Assembly: GCA_029050415.1 (NCBI GenBank)
Contig: JAIDMU010000060.1
Span: 1 to 12,621, forward strand
Direction: 5' to 3'
Source: Malacoplasma sp.
GTDB lineage: Bacteria > Bacillota_I > Bacilli_A > Mycoplasmatales > Mycoplasmoidaceae
DNA: 12,621 nt
The position numbers and the translations under genes are program-made. The stretch's first letter is position 1, and the number at the start of each line of letters is the position of its first letter. Below, one piece after another: positions 1 through 7,024 of the stretch. The notes beneath the pieces were generated by a model. It was not told the origin of the DNA. It saw nothing but the letters and a program-made list of their open reading frames with translations, and did not search any database.

Positions 1-2378
1 TAAATTAAATAATTATTTTCAACAAAATTAGGTTTAGCTTTGTTATTAATATTATTTTTTTCAATTTCTATTTTTGCTGCATTAAAAATTTCTATAATTT
101 CTTTATTCAAATTTAAAGCATTTTTATCAAGAATTTCTATATAAATTTTTAGAATTTTATTTGGTTGAATTTTATTTTCAAAATTAAATATTCTTATTTT
201 ATTGATAATAGCTAAAACGTTATTAATATTATTTTCACCATAATTTTTTTTAAGATCTTTAAAATCATTAGTTTCTTCTATAATTGAATTTTTTGTTTTA
301 AAAGAAAAATTATCATACAAATTCGATGTAACAAAAGGACAAATTGGATGTAATAAAATTAAAATTTTTTCTAAAATAAAATTTAAAACCCAAATATTTG
401 CTTCTTCGTTTTCAGTTCTATTTTTTGTAAATTCTATATAAATATTACAAAAATCATCCCAAATAAAATCAGTTAATTTTTTAATTGCAACTAAAAAATT
501 ATATTTTTGAAATTGTTTAATAAAATCTTGATACACAGAATAAAACTTATTTAATATTCACTTATCTAAATTATTTAATGATTTATAATTTTTTTTTGTT
601 TTAATTTTTTTATTTTTCATTTCAATAAATCGAAATGAATTTCATAATTTGTTTATAAAACCTCAACAAAATCTTATTTTTGATTCTGAAAAACTGAAAT
701 CTTCACCAGGAGAAGATGATGAAAGTAAAAACAATCTTAATGCATCTGCTCCATATTGATTAATTACATCTGTTGGGTTAATTCCATTACCTAAAGACTT
801 TGACATTTTTCTATTTTGTTCATCTCTAATTAAGCCTGTAATATAACAGTTTTTGAATGGTAATTCTTTTTTTAAATACAATCCAAAAAACATCATTCTA
901 AAAACTCAAAAAAAGATTATATCAAAAGCTGTAACCAAAACATCAGTTGGATATCTAAAACTTTTTTTGTTTAATGAATCAGTGGTAGTAATAGGTCATA
1001 AACCAGAAGAAAATCAAGTATCTAAAACATCATTGTCTCTAATATATAAATCTGAATTTTTAGGTGGTGTTGTACCAACATAAATTTCTTTCGAATTTTT
1101 TTTATATCACACTGGAATTTGATGACCTCATCACAATTGTCTAGAAATACACCAATCATTTAAATTAGATAATCAATTAATTAAAAGTTTTTCATATTTT
1201 TTAGGATGAAAAATAATTTTATTGTTAGTCTTTTGAATTTCTATTATTTTTTTTCCATATTCTGAAACTTTAACAAATCATTGTTTAGACATCATTGGTT
1301 CAACAACTACATCTGTTCTTTCTGAAAATCCAACACTACTAATTATTTTTTCTGTTTTTACCAATAAATTATTTTTATTTAAAAACTCTACACATTTTGT
1401 TCGACAATCAAATATTTTTAAATTTTCAAATCCAATGGCTTTTTCATTAGTTGTTCCATCTTCATTAAAGCAAGATTCAACTTTTAAATTATATTTTTTG
1501 ATTAATTCAAAATCATTAAAATCATGTGCTGGAGTACATTTCATAACTCCTGTTCCAAATTCTTTATCAACATAAGAATCAGTAATAATTGGTATTTCTT
1601 TTTTTGTAAAAGGATTAATTACTGTTTTATTTAAATATTTTTTATATCTACTATCTTTTGGATTAACAACTAAACATTCATCGACAAATATTGTTTCTGG
1701 TCTAGTAGTTGCAACAGTTAAAAAATCTTTGCTATCTTTAATGAAATATTTAATAAAATATAAGTTTGTTTCTTTTTCTTTTTTAATTACTTCAATATTA
1801 GAAATAGCAGTTTTTAATTTTGTATCTCAATTAACAAGAGTTTTACTTTGATAAATCAAACCTTCTTTATACATTTTTACAAAAACTTCATTTACTATTT
1901 CATTAGACTTTTCATTAAAAGTAAAATGCTCATTTTCATAATCTAAAAGTAAACCCATATTTTTTCATTGTTGTCTAATTTCTGAAGCATTTTGTTGTGA
2001 TCAAGTATTCAATTTTTTTATTTTTGTTTCCCTTGATTCATTAGTTTCATTAATTTTATTTTCTTTTAAATATTTTTCATATCTTGTTTGTGTTGCAATT
2101 CCAGCATGATCCATTCCACAAATTCAATAAGCATTTTTACCATTTAATAAATTGAATCTAATTAAAGCATCTTGAATAGTTAAATTTAAAGCATGTCCAA
2201 TATGGAGTTTACCAGTAATATTTGGTGGTGGTATCAAAATTGAAAAAAGATTTTTATTAGCAGTTAAGTTTTTAGAATTTATTTTTTTTTGAACATCCCA
2301 CAAAGAAAAATTTTTTTCACAATATTTATGATCATATTTTGAATTTATTTCCTTTTCAATCTTTTCACTATTCTTCAT
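1..2378 (-). CDS. valS: Valine-tRNA ligase (ValRS), C-terminus outside window
   Basis: This cytoplasmic class Ia synthetase charges tRNA-Val with valine and edits mischarged threonine. The visible 792 codons are one open frame if TGA is Trp; the first TGA is codon 85. The HIGH signature (HIGH, residues 59-62, after PPPNITGKL) and KMSKS (residues 524-528) of the Rossmann catalytic fold are present. The CP1 editing domain shows TVATTRPET and [10 protein letters not shown] segments, followed by the anticodon-binding helical domain. Family members are near 870-880 residues, so roughly 80-90 residues, probably the C-terminal coiled coil, fall outside the window. The ATG has an AAAGG ribosome-binding site a few bases upstream and starts 10 bases after the engB stop, so the two are probably co-transcribed. 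Identity is certain; the 3' end cannot be seen. Confidence 0.98.
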
Positions 2379-2388
2379 AATTAACCTT

Positions 2389-2943
2389 TTATATTGAATT
2401 TAATATATTTTTTAAAACTAATATATTAGTTTTATTTTTAGCACTCAAACATACAAAAGTATCTTGAGATTTATTGAATCTAGATGTAATTTTTTTCACA
2501 TTATTATCAAAATAACTTTTAGCTTGTTTATCTGCTTTATTTAAAACAATGTAGTGATTTTTAAATCTTTCAGATAGTAAATTACTCATTTCTATATCTA
2601 AATCAGTAATTACTGATAAATCTACAATTTGAAATACAGCTACCAAATTTTTTCTTAAATAAATATATTCAGATATTATTTTAGATAATTCAAAATGTTT
2701 AGATTTGCTTACTTTTGCAAATCCATAACCTGGTAAATCAATTAGTCTGAATTTATTAAAATCATAAAAATTTGCTAATTGCGTTCTACCTGGTGTGTTA
2801 GAAGTTTTAGCAATTTTCTCATTTGCTAAAGCATTAATTAAAGATGACTTACCAACATTTGATCTTCCAATAAAACATACTTCTTTTTTATCATCAATAA
2901 TTCAATCTTTGCTTGAAAAACAAGATTTAATAAAACTTGCCAT
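2389..2943 (-). CDS. engB: EngB/YsxC-family ribosome-assembly GTPase
   Basis: This is a TRAFAC-class GTPase of the YihA/YsxC/EngB family, known to act in late assembly of the large ribosomal subunit. The 184-residue protein is close to the usual family length. G1 is GRSNVGKS (26-33), the G2 threonine sits in TPGRTQ (50-55), G3 is DLPGYG (69-74), G4 is NKAD (135-138) and G5 is SAK (167-169). Codon 14 is TGA, read as Trp; under the standard code only the C-terminal half would be found. The ATG is two bases after the stop of the UPF0154 gene, and only a weak purine-rich stretch (AAAAAGAATG) inside that gene's end serves as ribosome-binding site, so translational coupling is likely. TAA stop; valS follows after 10 bases. 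Confidence 0.95.
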
Positions 2944-2945
2944 TA

Positions 2946-3182
2946 TTATTTTTTGACATTCTTTTTAAATGCACTCATAATTTGTTTAACTTGCTTTTCA
3001 GTTGGTTTTCTCCCCATTTGTTGATACATCATTCTTATCTGATTTTCACTAATAGGTGGATTTTCTTTTAATTGTTTTTTAAAAATTTTCCCAGCAATGT
3101 AATAACCTATAAAGCCACCAATAATAAGAGCAATAGGAATTCCTAAACCTAAACTTAATCCTAAAATTAATCCTAAATCCAT
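2946..3182 (-). CDS. UPF0154 (YneF-like) small membrane protein
   Basis: This is a 78-residue protein with one hydrophobic N-terminal helix (about residues 4-30, Gly/Leu/Ile-rich with a GYYIAGK exit) and a basic cytoplasmic tail. The tail carries the family's recognisable stretches KKQLKENPP and YQQMGRKPTEKQ. The family is widespread in Firmicutes and Mollicutes and has no established biochemical function. An AGGGAG ribosome-binding site precedes the ATG. It is the first gene of a tight run with engB and valS; the 103-base gap upstream to scpB and a candidate promoter there suggest it opens a transcription unit. The family assignment rests on recognition of the conserved tail; the function is unknown. 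Confidence 0.88.
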   Translation of the reverse strand: MDLGLILGLSLGLGIPIALIIGGFIGYYIAGKIFKKQLKENPPISENQIRMMYQQMGRKPTEKQVKQIMSAFKKNVKK

Positions 3183-3227
3183 TTTTTCTCCCTAACTAAT
3201 TAAAAAATAAAATCTAATAGTATTTTT

Positions 3228-3255
3228 ATAATAATCCTATATATTTTAATTCCAA
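3228..3255 (-). promoter_or_regulatory. Candidate promoter for UPF0154-engB-valS
   Basis: Read on the minus strand, TTGGAA (3255-3250) and TATTAT (3233-3228) are separated by 16 bases, a plausible sigma-A pair about 45 bases upstream of the UPF0154 start. Such hexamers are easy to find by chance in DNA this A+T-rich, and transcription could also come through from scpB, since no convincing terminator lies between. Confidence 0.3.
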
Positions 3256-3262
3256 TATTTAA

Positions 3263-3317
3263 TTGATACCAATATTTTTTAAAGTCTATTCATTATTGTC
3301 TTCTCTATTGGTATCAA
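3263..3317. repeat. 12-bp inverted repeat straddling the scpB stop codon
   Basis: The arm TTGATACCAATA (3263-3274) is perfectly complementary to TATTGGTATCAA (3306-3317), with 31 bases between. One arm lies inside the last codons of scpB and the other in the intergenic region. A related direct repeat, CCAATATTT, occurs at 3252-3260 and 3269-3277 (17-base period). No clean T-tract follows on the minus strand, so it does not look like a standard intrinsic terminator. Confidence 0.55.
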
Positions 3318-3876
3318 AAAAATTTATTTCTTCTTCATATGTTAATTCTTCAATACCTTTTTCAGGAACAATTATTTCAGGTAAATCTTTAATTGAATCT
3401 ATTCCAAAAGTATCATAAAATTTTGGAGTGACTTGGTATAAATAAGGTTTGCCAACAGCTTCGGATCTTCCAGCTTCTTCAACCAGACCAATTTCTATTA
3501 ATTTTTCTAACATTGGAGTTGGATCTGTTTTTCTTAATTCATGAATTTTAGATCTAGTACATGGTTCATTATATACAACAATAGCTAATGTTTCTATCAT
3601 AGCTTGATTAAGAGGGTTTTTTTGCTTTATCCCAAAACTAACAGAAATAATTTTTGCTATTTCTGGTTTTGTAAATAACTTATAATAATCTCCTACTTTT
3701 TTAAGTAAAAGTCCTCTTTGTGAATCTTTTTCATACTCGACTATCATTTCATCAATAACAGCATTAAAATCACTTTCTGGTAATCTAGAAATTGATTTTA
3801 ATTTATCTTTATGAACACCTTCATTTCCAACAATGAATAATGCTGCTTCAATAACACTTTTTACATTAATACTCAC
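3286..3876 (-). CDS. scpB: Segregation and condensation protein B
   Basis: ScpB is the winged-helix subunit that dimerises and binds ScpA, completing the SMC-ScpAB complex that compacts and segregates the chromosome. The 196 residues match the usual length (about 190-200). The N-terminal winged helix begins VIEAALFIVGNEGV, and the second winged-helix region contains QAMIETLAIVVYNEPCTRSKIHELR, both characteristic of the family. The tail is acidic (many E/D), as is common. The ATG lies inside the end of scpA (11-base overlap) with a GGTGG-like ribosome-binding sequence in the scpA coding region, so the two are probably translationally coupled. TAG stop; a 12-bp inverted repeat spans the stop. 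Confidence 0.95.
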   Translation of the reverse strand: MSINVKSVIEAALFIVGNEGVHKDKLKSISRLPESDFNAVIDEMIVEYEKDSQRGLLLKKVGDYYKLFTKPEIAKIISVSFGIKQKNPLNQAMIETLAIVVYNEPCTRSKIHELRKTDPTPMLEKLIEIGLVEEAGRSEAVGKPYLYQVTPKFYDTFGIDSIKDLPEIIVPEKGIEELTYEEEINFFDTNREDNNE

Positions 3877-4747
3877 TGTTTTCCACCTCTTCTTTATCTA
3901 TTTTAACAATAAAAATATCTGCATCATTATCGTTTTGTTCAAGTTGAATAAAACCATTTCTAACCAAAACTAAAAATGCAACAAATGCTACAACAAAGTA
4001 TCTTCTAGTAAATTTTTCATCAGGAATTTGTTTAAAATAGTCCATAAAAGAAATACGGTATAAATGAGGAAAAGGTGCAAAAAATTCTTTAATTTCTTTT
4101 TCAACATCATCAATTGAAATTTCACTTACACCAATCATTTTTATATTATCTTTCCCACCAGTAGTTGTAGTTCTGGTTTTTTTACTACCAACTAATTTTA
4201 AATAAACTTTTTGCATTGCTTTTAAAATAACATTTAAATCCATAGTATCAATGAAACTATCTTGTTGAAATTCTTTTAAAATGCTAATCTGTTCTTCATG
4301 TGTTGGTTTTGGTCTTTCAAACATTCTAGATCTTTTGTTCATTTGTTCAACTAATTTTGGAACAATCTCTTGATATTGTTTGTACACTAAAAGTCTTTGA
4401 ATGTATTTATCTCTTTCTATGTCTTTTGTTACATCTTCTTCAGTTTCCATTGATGGAAGAATTTTTTTTGATTTTTGTTCAAGTAAATATGTTGCCATTA
4501 ATAAATATTCAGTTAAATCATCGATTTTTAATTTATTAAAATTTTCATTTATATAATTTACATATAATTGGATAATTTCAGCTAAATTAATATTCAAAAT
4601 ATCCATTTTACGTTCTTTAATTAATGAATAAAAAAGTTCAAATGGACCATTAAATTCTTTTCCTGTATTATCGATTATATTAATGTTAAAATCATTACTA
4701 TTTCTTTTTTCTAATTCTTCATTTTTTATTTCATTATTGTCATTCAT
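3866..4747 (-). CDS. scpA: Segregation and condensation protein A
   Basis: ScpA is the kleisin that bridges the two heads of the SMC dimer. The N-terminal SMC-neck-binding region shows the family pattern around residues 32-55 (FNGPFELFYSLIKERKMDI), followed by YLLMATYLLEQKSKKILP. The C-terminal winged helix includes KFTRRYFVVAFVAFLVLVRN, which contacts SMC. At 293 residues it is longer than the roughly 250 of Bacillus ScpA; the extra length is a charged N-terminal extension of about 30 residues and a linker. The ATG has a good AAGGTGA ribosome-binding site. It lies 23 bases after plsC and overlaps scpB by 11 bases, so plsC-scpA-scpB reads as one transcription unit. No TGA codons occur. Confidence 0.95.
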   Translation of the reverse strand: MNDNNEIKNEELEKRNSNDFNINIIDNTGKEFNGPFELFYSLIKERKMDILNINLAEIIQLYVNYINENFNKLKIDDLTEYLLMATYLLEQKSKKILPSMETEEDVTKDIERDKYIQRLLVYKQYQEIVPKLVEQMNKRSRMFERPKPTHEEQISILKEFQQDSFIDTMDLNVILKAMQKVYLKLVGSKKTRTTTTGGKDNIKMIGVSEISIDDVEKEIKEFFAPFPHLYRISFMDYFKQIPDEKFTRRYFVVAFVAFLVLVRNGFIQLEQNDNDADIFIVKIDKEEVENSEY

Positions 4748-4770
4748 AAAATCACCTTAAAATAAAGAAA

Positions 4771-5580
4771 TTATTTTTCTTTTTCTTCTTTTCAATTAGG
4801 GTTTTCTTTTATTTCATTATATGCTTCTTGCATTTTAGCTTTCATTTTATCTGCAATTAAATCTTTACTTAACTGAATATAATCTTTATACTTTATTGGA
4901 TTTAAAAATTGAACAGTCACTTCTTTGTATTTTAAAATATTTTTTTTATGTTCTTTTTCCACTCCCAAAGTTCCATAAATAACTACTGGGACAATTTGAC
5001 AAAAAGTAGAATAAGCAGGTGTTAGTGCTGCTGCTTTAAATTCTCCTAATTCATGAGATTTAATTCTTGTTCCCTCAATAAACATAATTAAAGACTGTTC
5101 ACCTTTTTGTAATAGTTCTTTTTCTTCTTTAATAACTCTTACAAGGTCTCTAAGATTGCCTCTATCAATAAAAATAGTATTAATTAATTTAGCTGCATAA
5201 CTAATTTTTTTTGTTTTAGAAATTTCTATTTTTGATAAAAAAGTTGGATTTAAAATACCTGAATTATTTTTTCTTAGCATACTAAAAGTTTTTAGTAATA
5301 CAAGCACATCAAAATTAGATTTGTGATTAGGAACAAACATAACAGGTTTGTTAGTTGGTATATTTTCTTTACCTTTTATTTTTATCTTAGTAAAAGTACA
5401 AAAAACTGCTTTTTTTACCATTCCATAAACATAGTCATATCTGTCATCCAAACTCATTACTTCATTTTCATCTTCCCATGCCTCATATTTTTTTTTACTT
5501 TTCATTAATGAAAAAAATAAAAATAATAAAACAAAAACAAAACCAAGACTATGTCCTAATTTGAAAAAAAATTTTTTCAT
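4771..5580 (-). CDS. plsC: 1-acyl-glycerol-3-phosphate acyltransferase (PlsC family)
   Basis: This membrane enzyme adds the second acyl chain to lysophosphatidate to give phosphatidate, the precursor of membrane phospholipids. Family motifs are NHKSNFD (residues 85-91, catalytic His86 and Asp91), FIDRG (137-141) and EGTR (169-172). An N-terminal hydrophobic helix spans about residues 11-26. The standard-code stop at 4792-4794 is TGA; read as Trp, the protein gains seven residues (WKEEKEK) and ends at TAA at 4771, giving 269 residues. Trp35 is TGG, so both Trp codons are used. The ATG is preceded by AGGTT at about 9 bases, a moderate ribosome-binding site. It heads the plsC-scpA-scpB run. PlsC and acpS nearby are both lipid-synthesis genes, but lie in different units. 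Confidence 0.93.
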
Positions 5581-5608
5581 TATATTTAACCTAAACCTAG
5601 AAAAACTA

Positions 5609-5628
5609 ATTATATCTAAATGATTATA
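5609..5628 (-). promoter_or_regulatory. Candidate -10 elements upstream of plsC
   Basis: Two exact TATAAT hexamers occur on the minus strand (5628-5623 and 5614-5609), 28-48 bases upstream of the plsC ATG and downstream of the terminator of the previous unit, where a promoter is expected. No good -35 hexamer is spaced correctly for either, so which one is used, if any, cannot be decided. Confidence 0.35.
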
Positions 5629-5664
5629 AAATAATTAAATAAAATCTTTCTCTTTATATTAACA

Positions 5665-5700
5665 AAAATAAAAAAATCACCTGGTTGCAGACAGGTGATT
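5665..5700 (-). terminator. Intrinsic terminator after the SSB-like gene
   Basis: A perfect 9-bp stem, AATCACCTG (5675-5683) and CAGGTGATT (5692-5700), has an 8-base loop. Read on the minus strand it is followed by TTTTTTTATTTTTG, a typical T-tract. It lies 102 bases past the SSB-like stop and just before the plsC promoter region, so it separates the two transcription units. Confidence 0.9.
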
Positions 5701-5802
5701 ATTAATGTCCAAAAATTTTTTATATATAATGAAAGGATTTTTATGAATAAAAAATTGCTAAATTTTATAAAATAAAAGAGATGTTTTTATAAATGAGTAT
5801 TT
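5701..5802. other. Non-coding spacer after the SSB-like gene
   Basis: This 102-base A+T-rich spacer lies between the SSB-like stop and its terminator. It holds a small palindrome (AGTATTTT/AAAATACT, 5796-5812) overlapping the stop codon. On the plus strand it holds an 11-codon open frame (5743-5775) with an AAAGGA stretch in front. Nothing here supports a real gene. Confidence 0.5.
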
Positions 5803-6069
5803 TTAAAATACTTGTATTTTTTCAGCAACCACTTTTAATTGATTGTCTTCAGTTTTTATACGACCTTTTAGTCCTATGAGTGAACCAGAACTCATTGCAC
5901 TTAAGTCTTGTGCAAATAAAGAACTAGTTATATTTATATCAATGGAATCAAAATAGTCATTTTCATTAGTACTATCAAAAAAAGGTTTTTCAACTTTAAG
6001 AGTAAGAACTGATGTTTTTTCATTTCTTTTAATTTTTTCAACAGTACCAATCATTGCTATTAAATTCAA
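5803..6069 (-). CDS. Short SSB-like OB-fold protein
   Basis: This is an 88-residue protein resembling the oligonucleotide-binding core of bacterial single-stranded DNA-binding proteins. It has an N-terminal strand MNLIAMIGTVEKI (compare SSB starts such as MNxVxLIGR), a central DSIDINI strand in the position of SSB's F-x-x-C/V-x-A strand, and a closing GSLIGLKGRIKTEDNQLKV block that is the best family match. It ends straight after this strand, so the long flexible C-terminal domain and acidic partner-binding tip of ordinary SSB are absent. The start is TTG at 6067-6069, chosen because GTGAGGT sits immediately upstream; the next ATG (6052-6054) has no ribosome-binding site and would cut the first strand. 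It has candidate promoters of its own and a terminator. It may be a second, specialised SSB paralogue (PriB-like size); the exact role is unknown. Confidence 0.75.
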   Translation of the reverse strand: MNLIAMIGTVEKIKRNEKTSVLTLKVEKPFFDSTNENDYFDSIDINITSSLFAQDLSAMSSGSLIGLKGRIKTEDNQLKVVAEKIQVF

Positions 6070-6073
6070 TTTA

Positions 6074-6080
6074 ACCTCAC
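6074..6080 (-). promoter_or_regulatory. Ribosome-binding site deciding the TTG start
   Basis: GTGAGGT on the minus strand ends four bases before the TTG at 6069. It is the only Shine-Dalgarno-like sequence near the N-terminus of the SSB-like gene, and it supports TTG over the downstream ATG. Confidence 0.65.
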
Positions 6081-6105
6081 TTTCTATAATATTTTTTTAT
6101 AATTT

Positions 6106-6126
6106 TGTACTAATTGACTTAGTACA
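6106..6126. repeat. Perfect 8+8 palindrome in the leader of the SSB-like gene
   Basis: TGTACTAA (6106-6113) and TTAGTACA (6119-6126) form a perfect inverted repeat around a 5-base centre. It lies between the candidate promoters and the ribosome-binding site of the SSB-like gene. No T-tract follows on either strand, so an operator or an RNA hairpin in the leader is more likely than a terminator. Confidence 0.6.
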
Positions 6127-6158
6127 TAAAAATCTTACATTTTAAAAATTTTTTATGC

Positions 6159-6198
6159 ATTCTAAAAATCATTCTAATTTATTGCAAAAATCTTTCAA
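6159..6198 (-). promoter_or_regulatory. Two overlapping candidate promoters for the SSB-like gene
   Basis: On the minus strand, TTGAAA (6198-6193) lies 16 bases before TAGAAT (6176-6171). TTGCAA (6187-6182) lies 17 bases before a second TAGAAT (6164-6159). Both start just after the acpS stop codon and would give leaders of roughly 80-95 bases. Good hexamers with correct spacing twice over is better than background, but unproven. Confidence 0.45.
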
Positions 6199-6214
6199 TT
6201 TTCTTGCAAAAAAA

Positions 6215-6568
6215 TTACTCAATAAAAATAGCTATAGCATATACTAGATTTTCATTGTAAGAAACACTAACTTCTACTTTATTAAAAGTAATACATTTGT
6301 AACTATTATTAATTTTTATAAATTCTATATTTGTAAAAAAAATATTATGAAAACGACTCACTGCTTTATATGTTGCTTCTTTTAATGCTCATCTTACAGC
6401 TAAAAATTTAGATTTCAAATAATCATCAATTTTTAAATAATTTAAATATTCATTTTTAGTTAAAATTCGTTTAGCAAATTTTTCATTTTTATTTTGAAAT
6501 TTTAAAATACTTGTAACATCAATACCAATAGCATAATTATTTTTTATTTTTGTTGTTTTGTAATTCAT
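6215..6568 (-). CDS. acpS: Holo-[acyl-carrier-protein] synthase
   Basis: AcpS moves the 4'-phosphopantetheine arm of CoA onto apo-ACP, activating it for acyl transfer. The metal-binding Asp lies in AIGIDV (Asp17), with KRILTKNE (33-40). The diagnostic RWALKEATYKA (59-69) carries the catalytic Glu64, with Trp60 encoded by TGA, which hides the gene under the standard code. The C-terminal VSVSYNENLVYAIAI matches the family's V-S-x-S/T-H strand but has Tyr-Asn where His is usual. The first in-frame ATG (6568-6566) gives 117 residues but lies 32 bases inside the upstream gene without a ribosome-binding site, and adds about 10 residues before the expected N-terminus. A non-ATG start nearer AIGIDV is possible. 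It is probably coupled to the DivIVA-like gene. Confidence 0.92.
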
Positions 6569-6890
6569 TAACAGCTACTTGTAATTTCCCAAGATCATTC
6601 ATTAACTTTTGGCTTTGATAACCATCTTGCTTTAAACTTTCAATATCAGCATTAAGAGACTTAATAATACTATTTTTTTGACTAATAATTTCTTTTAATT
6701 CAGTTATTTCTGTCATTTTTTGATTAATTACTTCTTCTAAAAATCTTTGATTTTTATCTAGTTTAATCAAAAAGTTTCTAATACCATCTAAAAAAATATC
6801 CACTTCTAATGGATCATACCCAGCACTCATATTTTTTGAAAATTTACGATCTAAAATTGCATCAAAAATTTTTTTTGTGTTTTCTTTCAT
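6537..6890 (-). CDS. DivIVA/GpsB-like coiled-coil protein
   Basis: This 117-residue protein has the N-terminal DivIVA lipid-binding-type domain at about residues 10-36 (ILDRKFSKNMSAGYDPLEVDIFLDGI; the F-x-x-x-x-x-GYDPxEVDxFLD pattern is diagnostic). A long heptad-rich coiled coil follows to about residue 110. In walled Gram-positives, DivIVA and GpsB mark curved or septal membrane and coordinate division with wall synthesis. The short length resembles GpsB more than DivIVA. Its job in an organism expected to lack peptidoglycan is unknown; a division or membrane-organising role is inferred. A good AAGGAA ribosome-binding site precedes the ATG. It overlaps the start of acpS and lies downstream of the terminator of the membrane-anchored protein. 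No convincing promoter was found, though TATAAA occurs at 6918-6913. Confidence 0.85.
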   Translation of the reverse strand: MKENTKKIFDAILDRKFSKNMSAGYDPLEVDIFLDGIRNFLIKLDKNQRFLEEVINQKMTEITELKEIISQKNSIIKSLNADIESLKQDGYQSQKLMNDLGKLQVAVNELQNNKNKK

Positions 6891-6938
6891 AAAATTCCTT
6901 GAAAAATGATATTTTATATTTTAAATTATCAAAAATAA

Positions 6939-6966
6939 AAAAAGATAAAAATATTTTTATCTTTTT
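6939..6966. repeat. 28-bp perfect A+T palindrome
   Basis: AAAAAGATAAAAAT (6939-6952) is immediately followed by its exact reverse complement (6953-6966). On the minus strand the second arm runs into TTTTTTTATTTTTG, so the element could act as a weak second terminator of the gene above. It also lies where the -35 region of the DivIVA-like gene would be expected. Confidence 0.6.
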
Positions 6967-6971
6967 AAAAA

Positions 6972-7018
6972 CTAATAAATAAACACCTGCAATTAGTTAA
7001 TAATTATACAGGTGTTTA
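6972..7018 (-). terminator. Intrinsic terminator of the membrane-anchored protein gene
   Basis: A perfect 10-bp stem, TAAACACCTG (6980-6989) and CAGGTGTTTA (7009-7018), encloses a second small stem (AATTA/TAATT around GTTAA). On the minus strand it is followed by a T-rich stretch ending in GTTTTT. It begins 6 bases after the stop codon of the gene at 7025-7909. Confidence 0.82.
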
Positions 7019-7024
7019 AAAAAC

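Noticed and set aside
853..1083. Plus-strand open frame of 76 codons
   Set aside because: It is antisense to valS catalytic-domain codons, has no ribosome-binding site and no recognisable protein; it is a shadow of the conserved gene.
1..2378. valS appearing as several broken fragments (possible pseudogene)
   Set aside because: All pieces share one frame and each break examined is TGA; read as Trp the gene is continuous with intact HIGH and KMSKS motifs.
6106..6126. Terminator of acpS at the TGTACTAA/TTAGTACA palindrome
   Set aside because: No T-tract follows on the minus strand (AAATTATAAAAAA instead) and the stem is A+T-rich; leader hairpin or operator is more likely.
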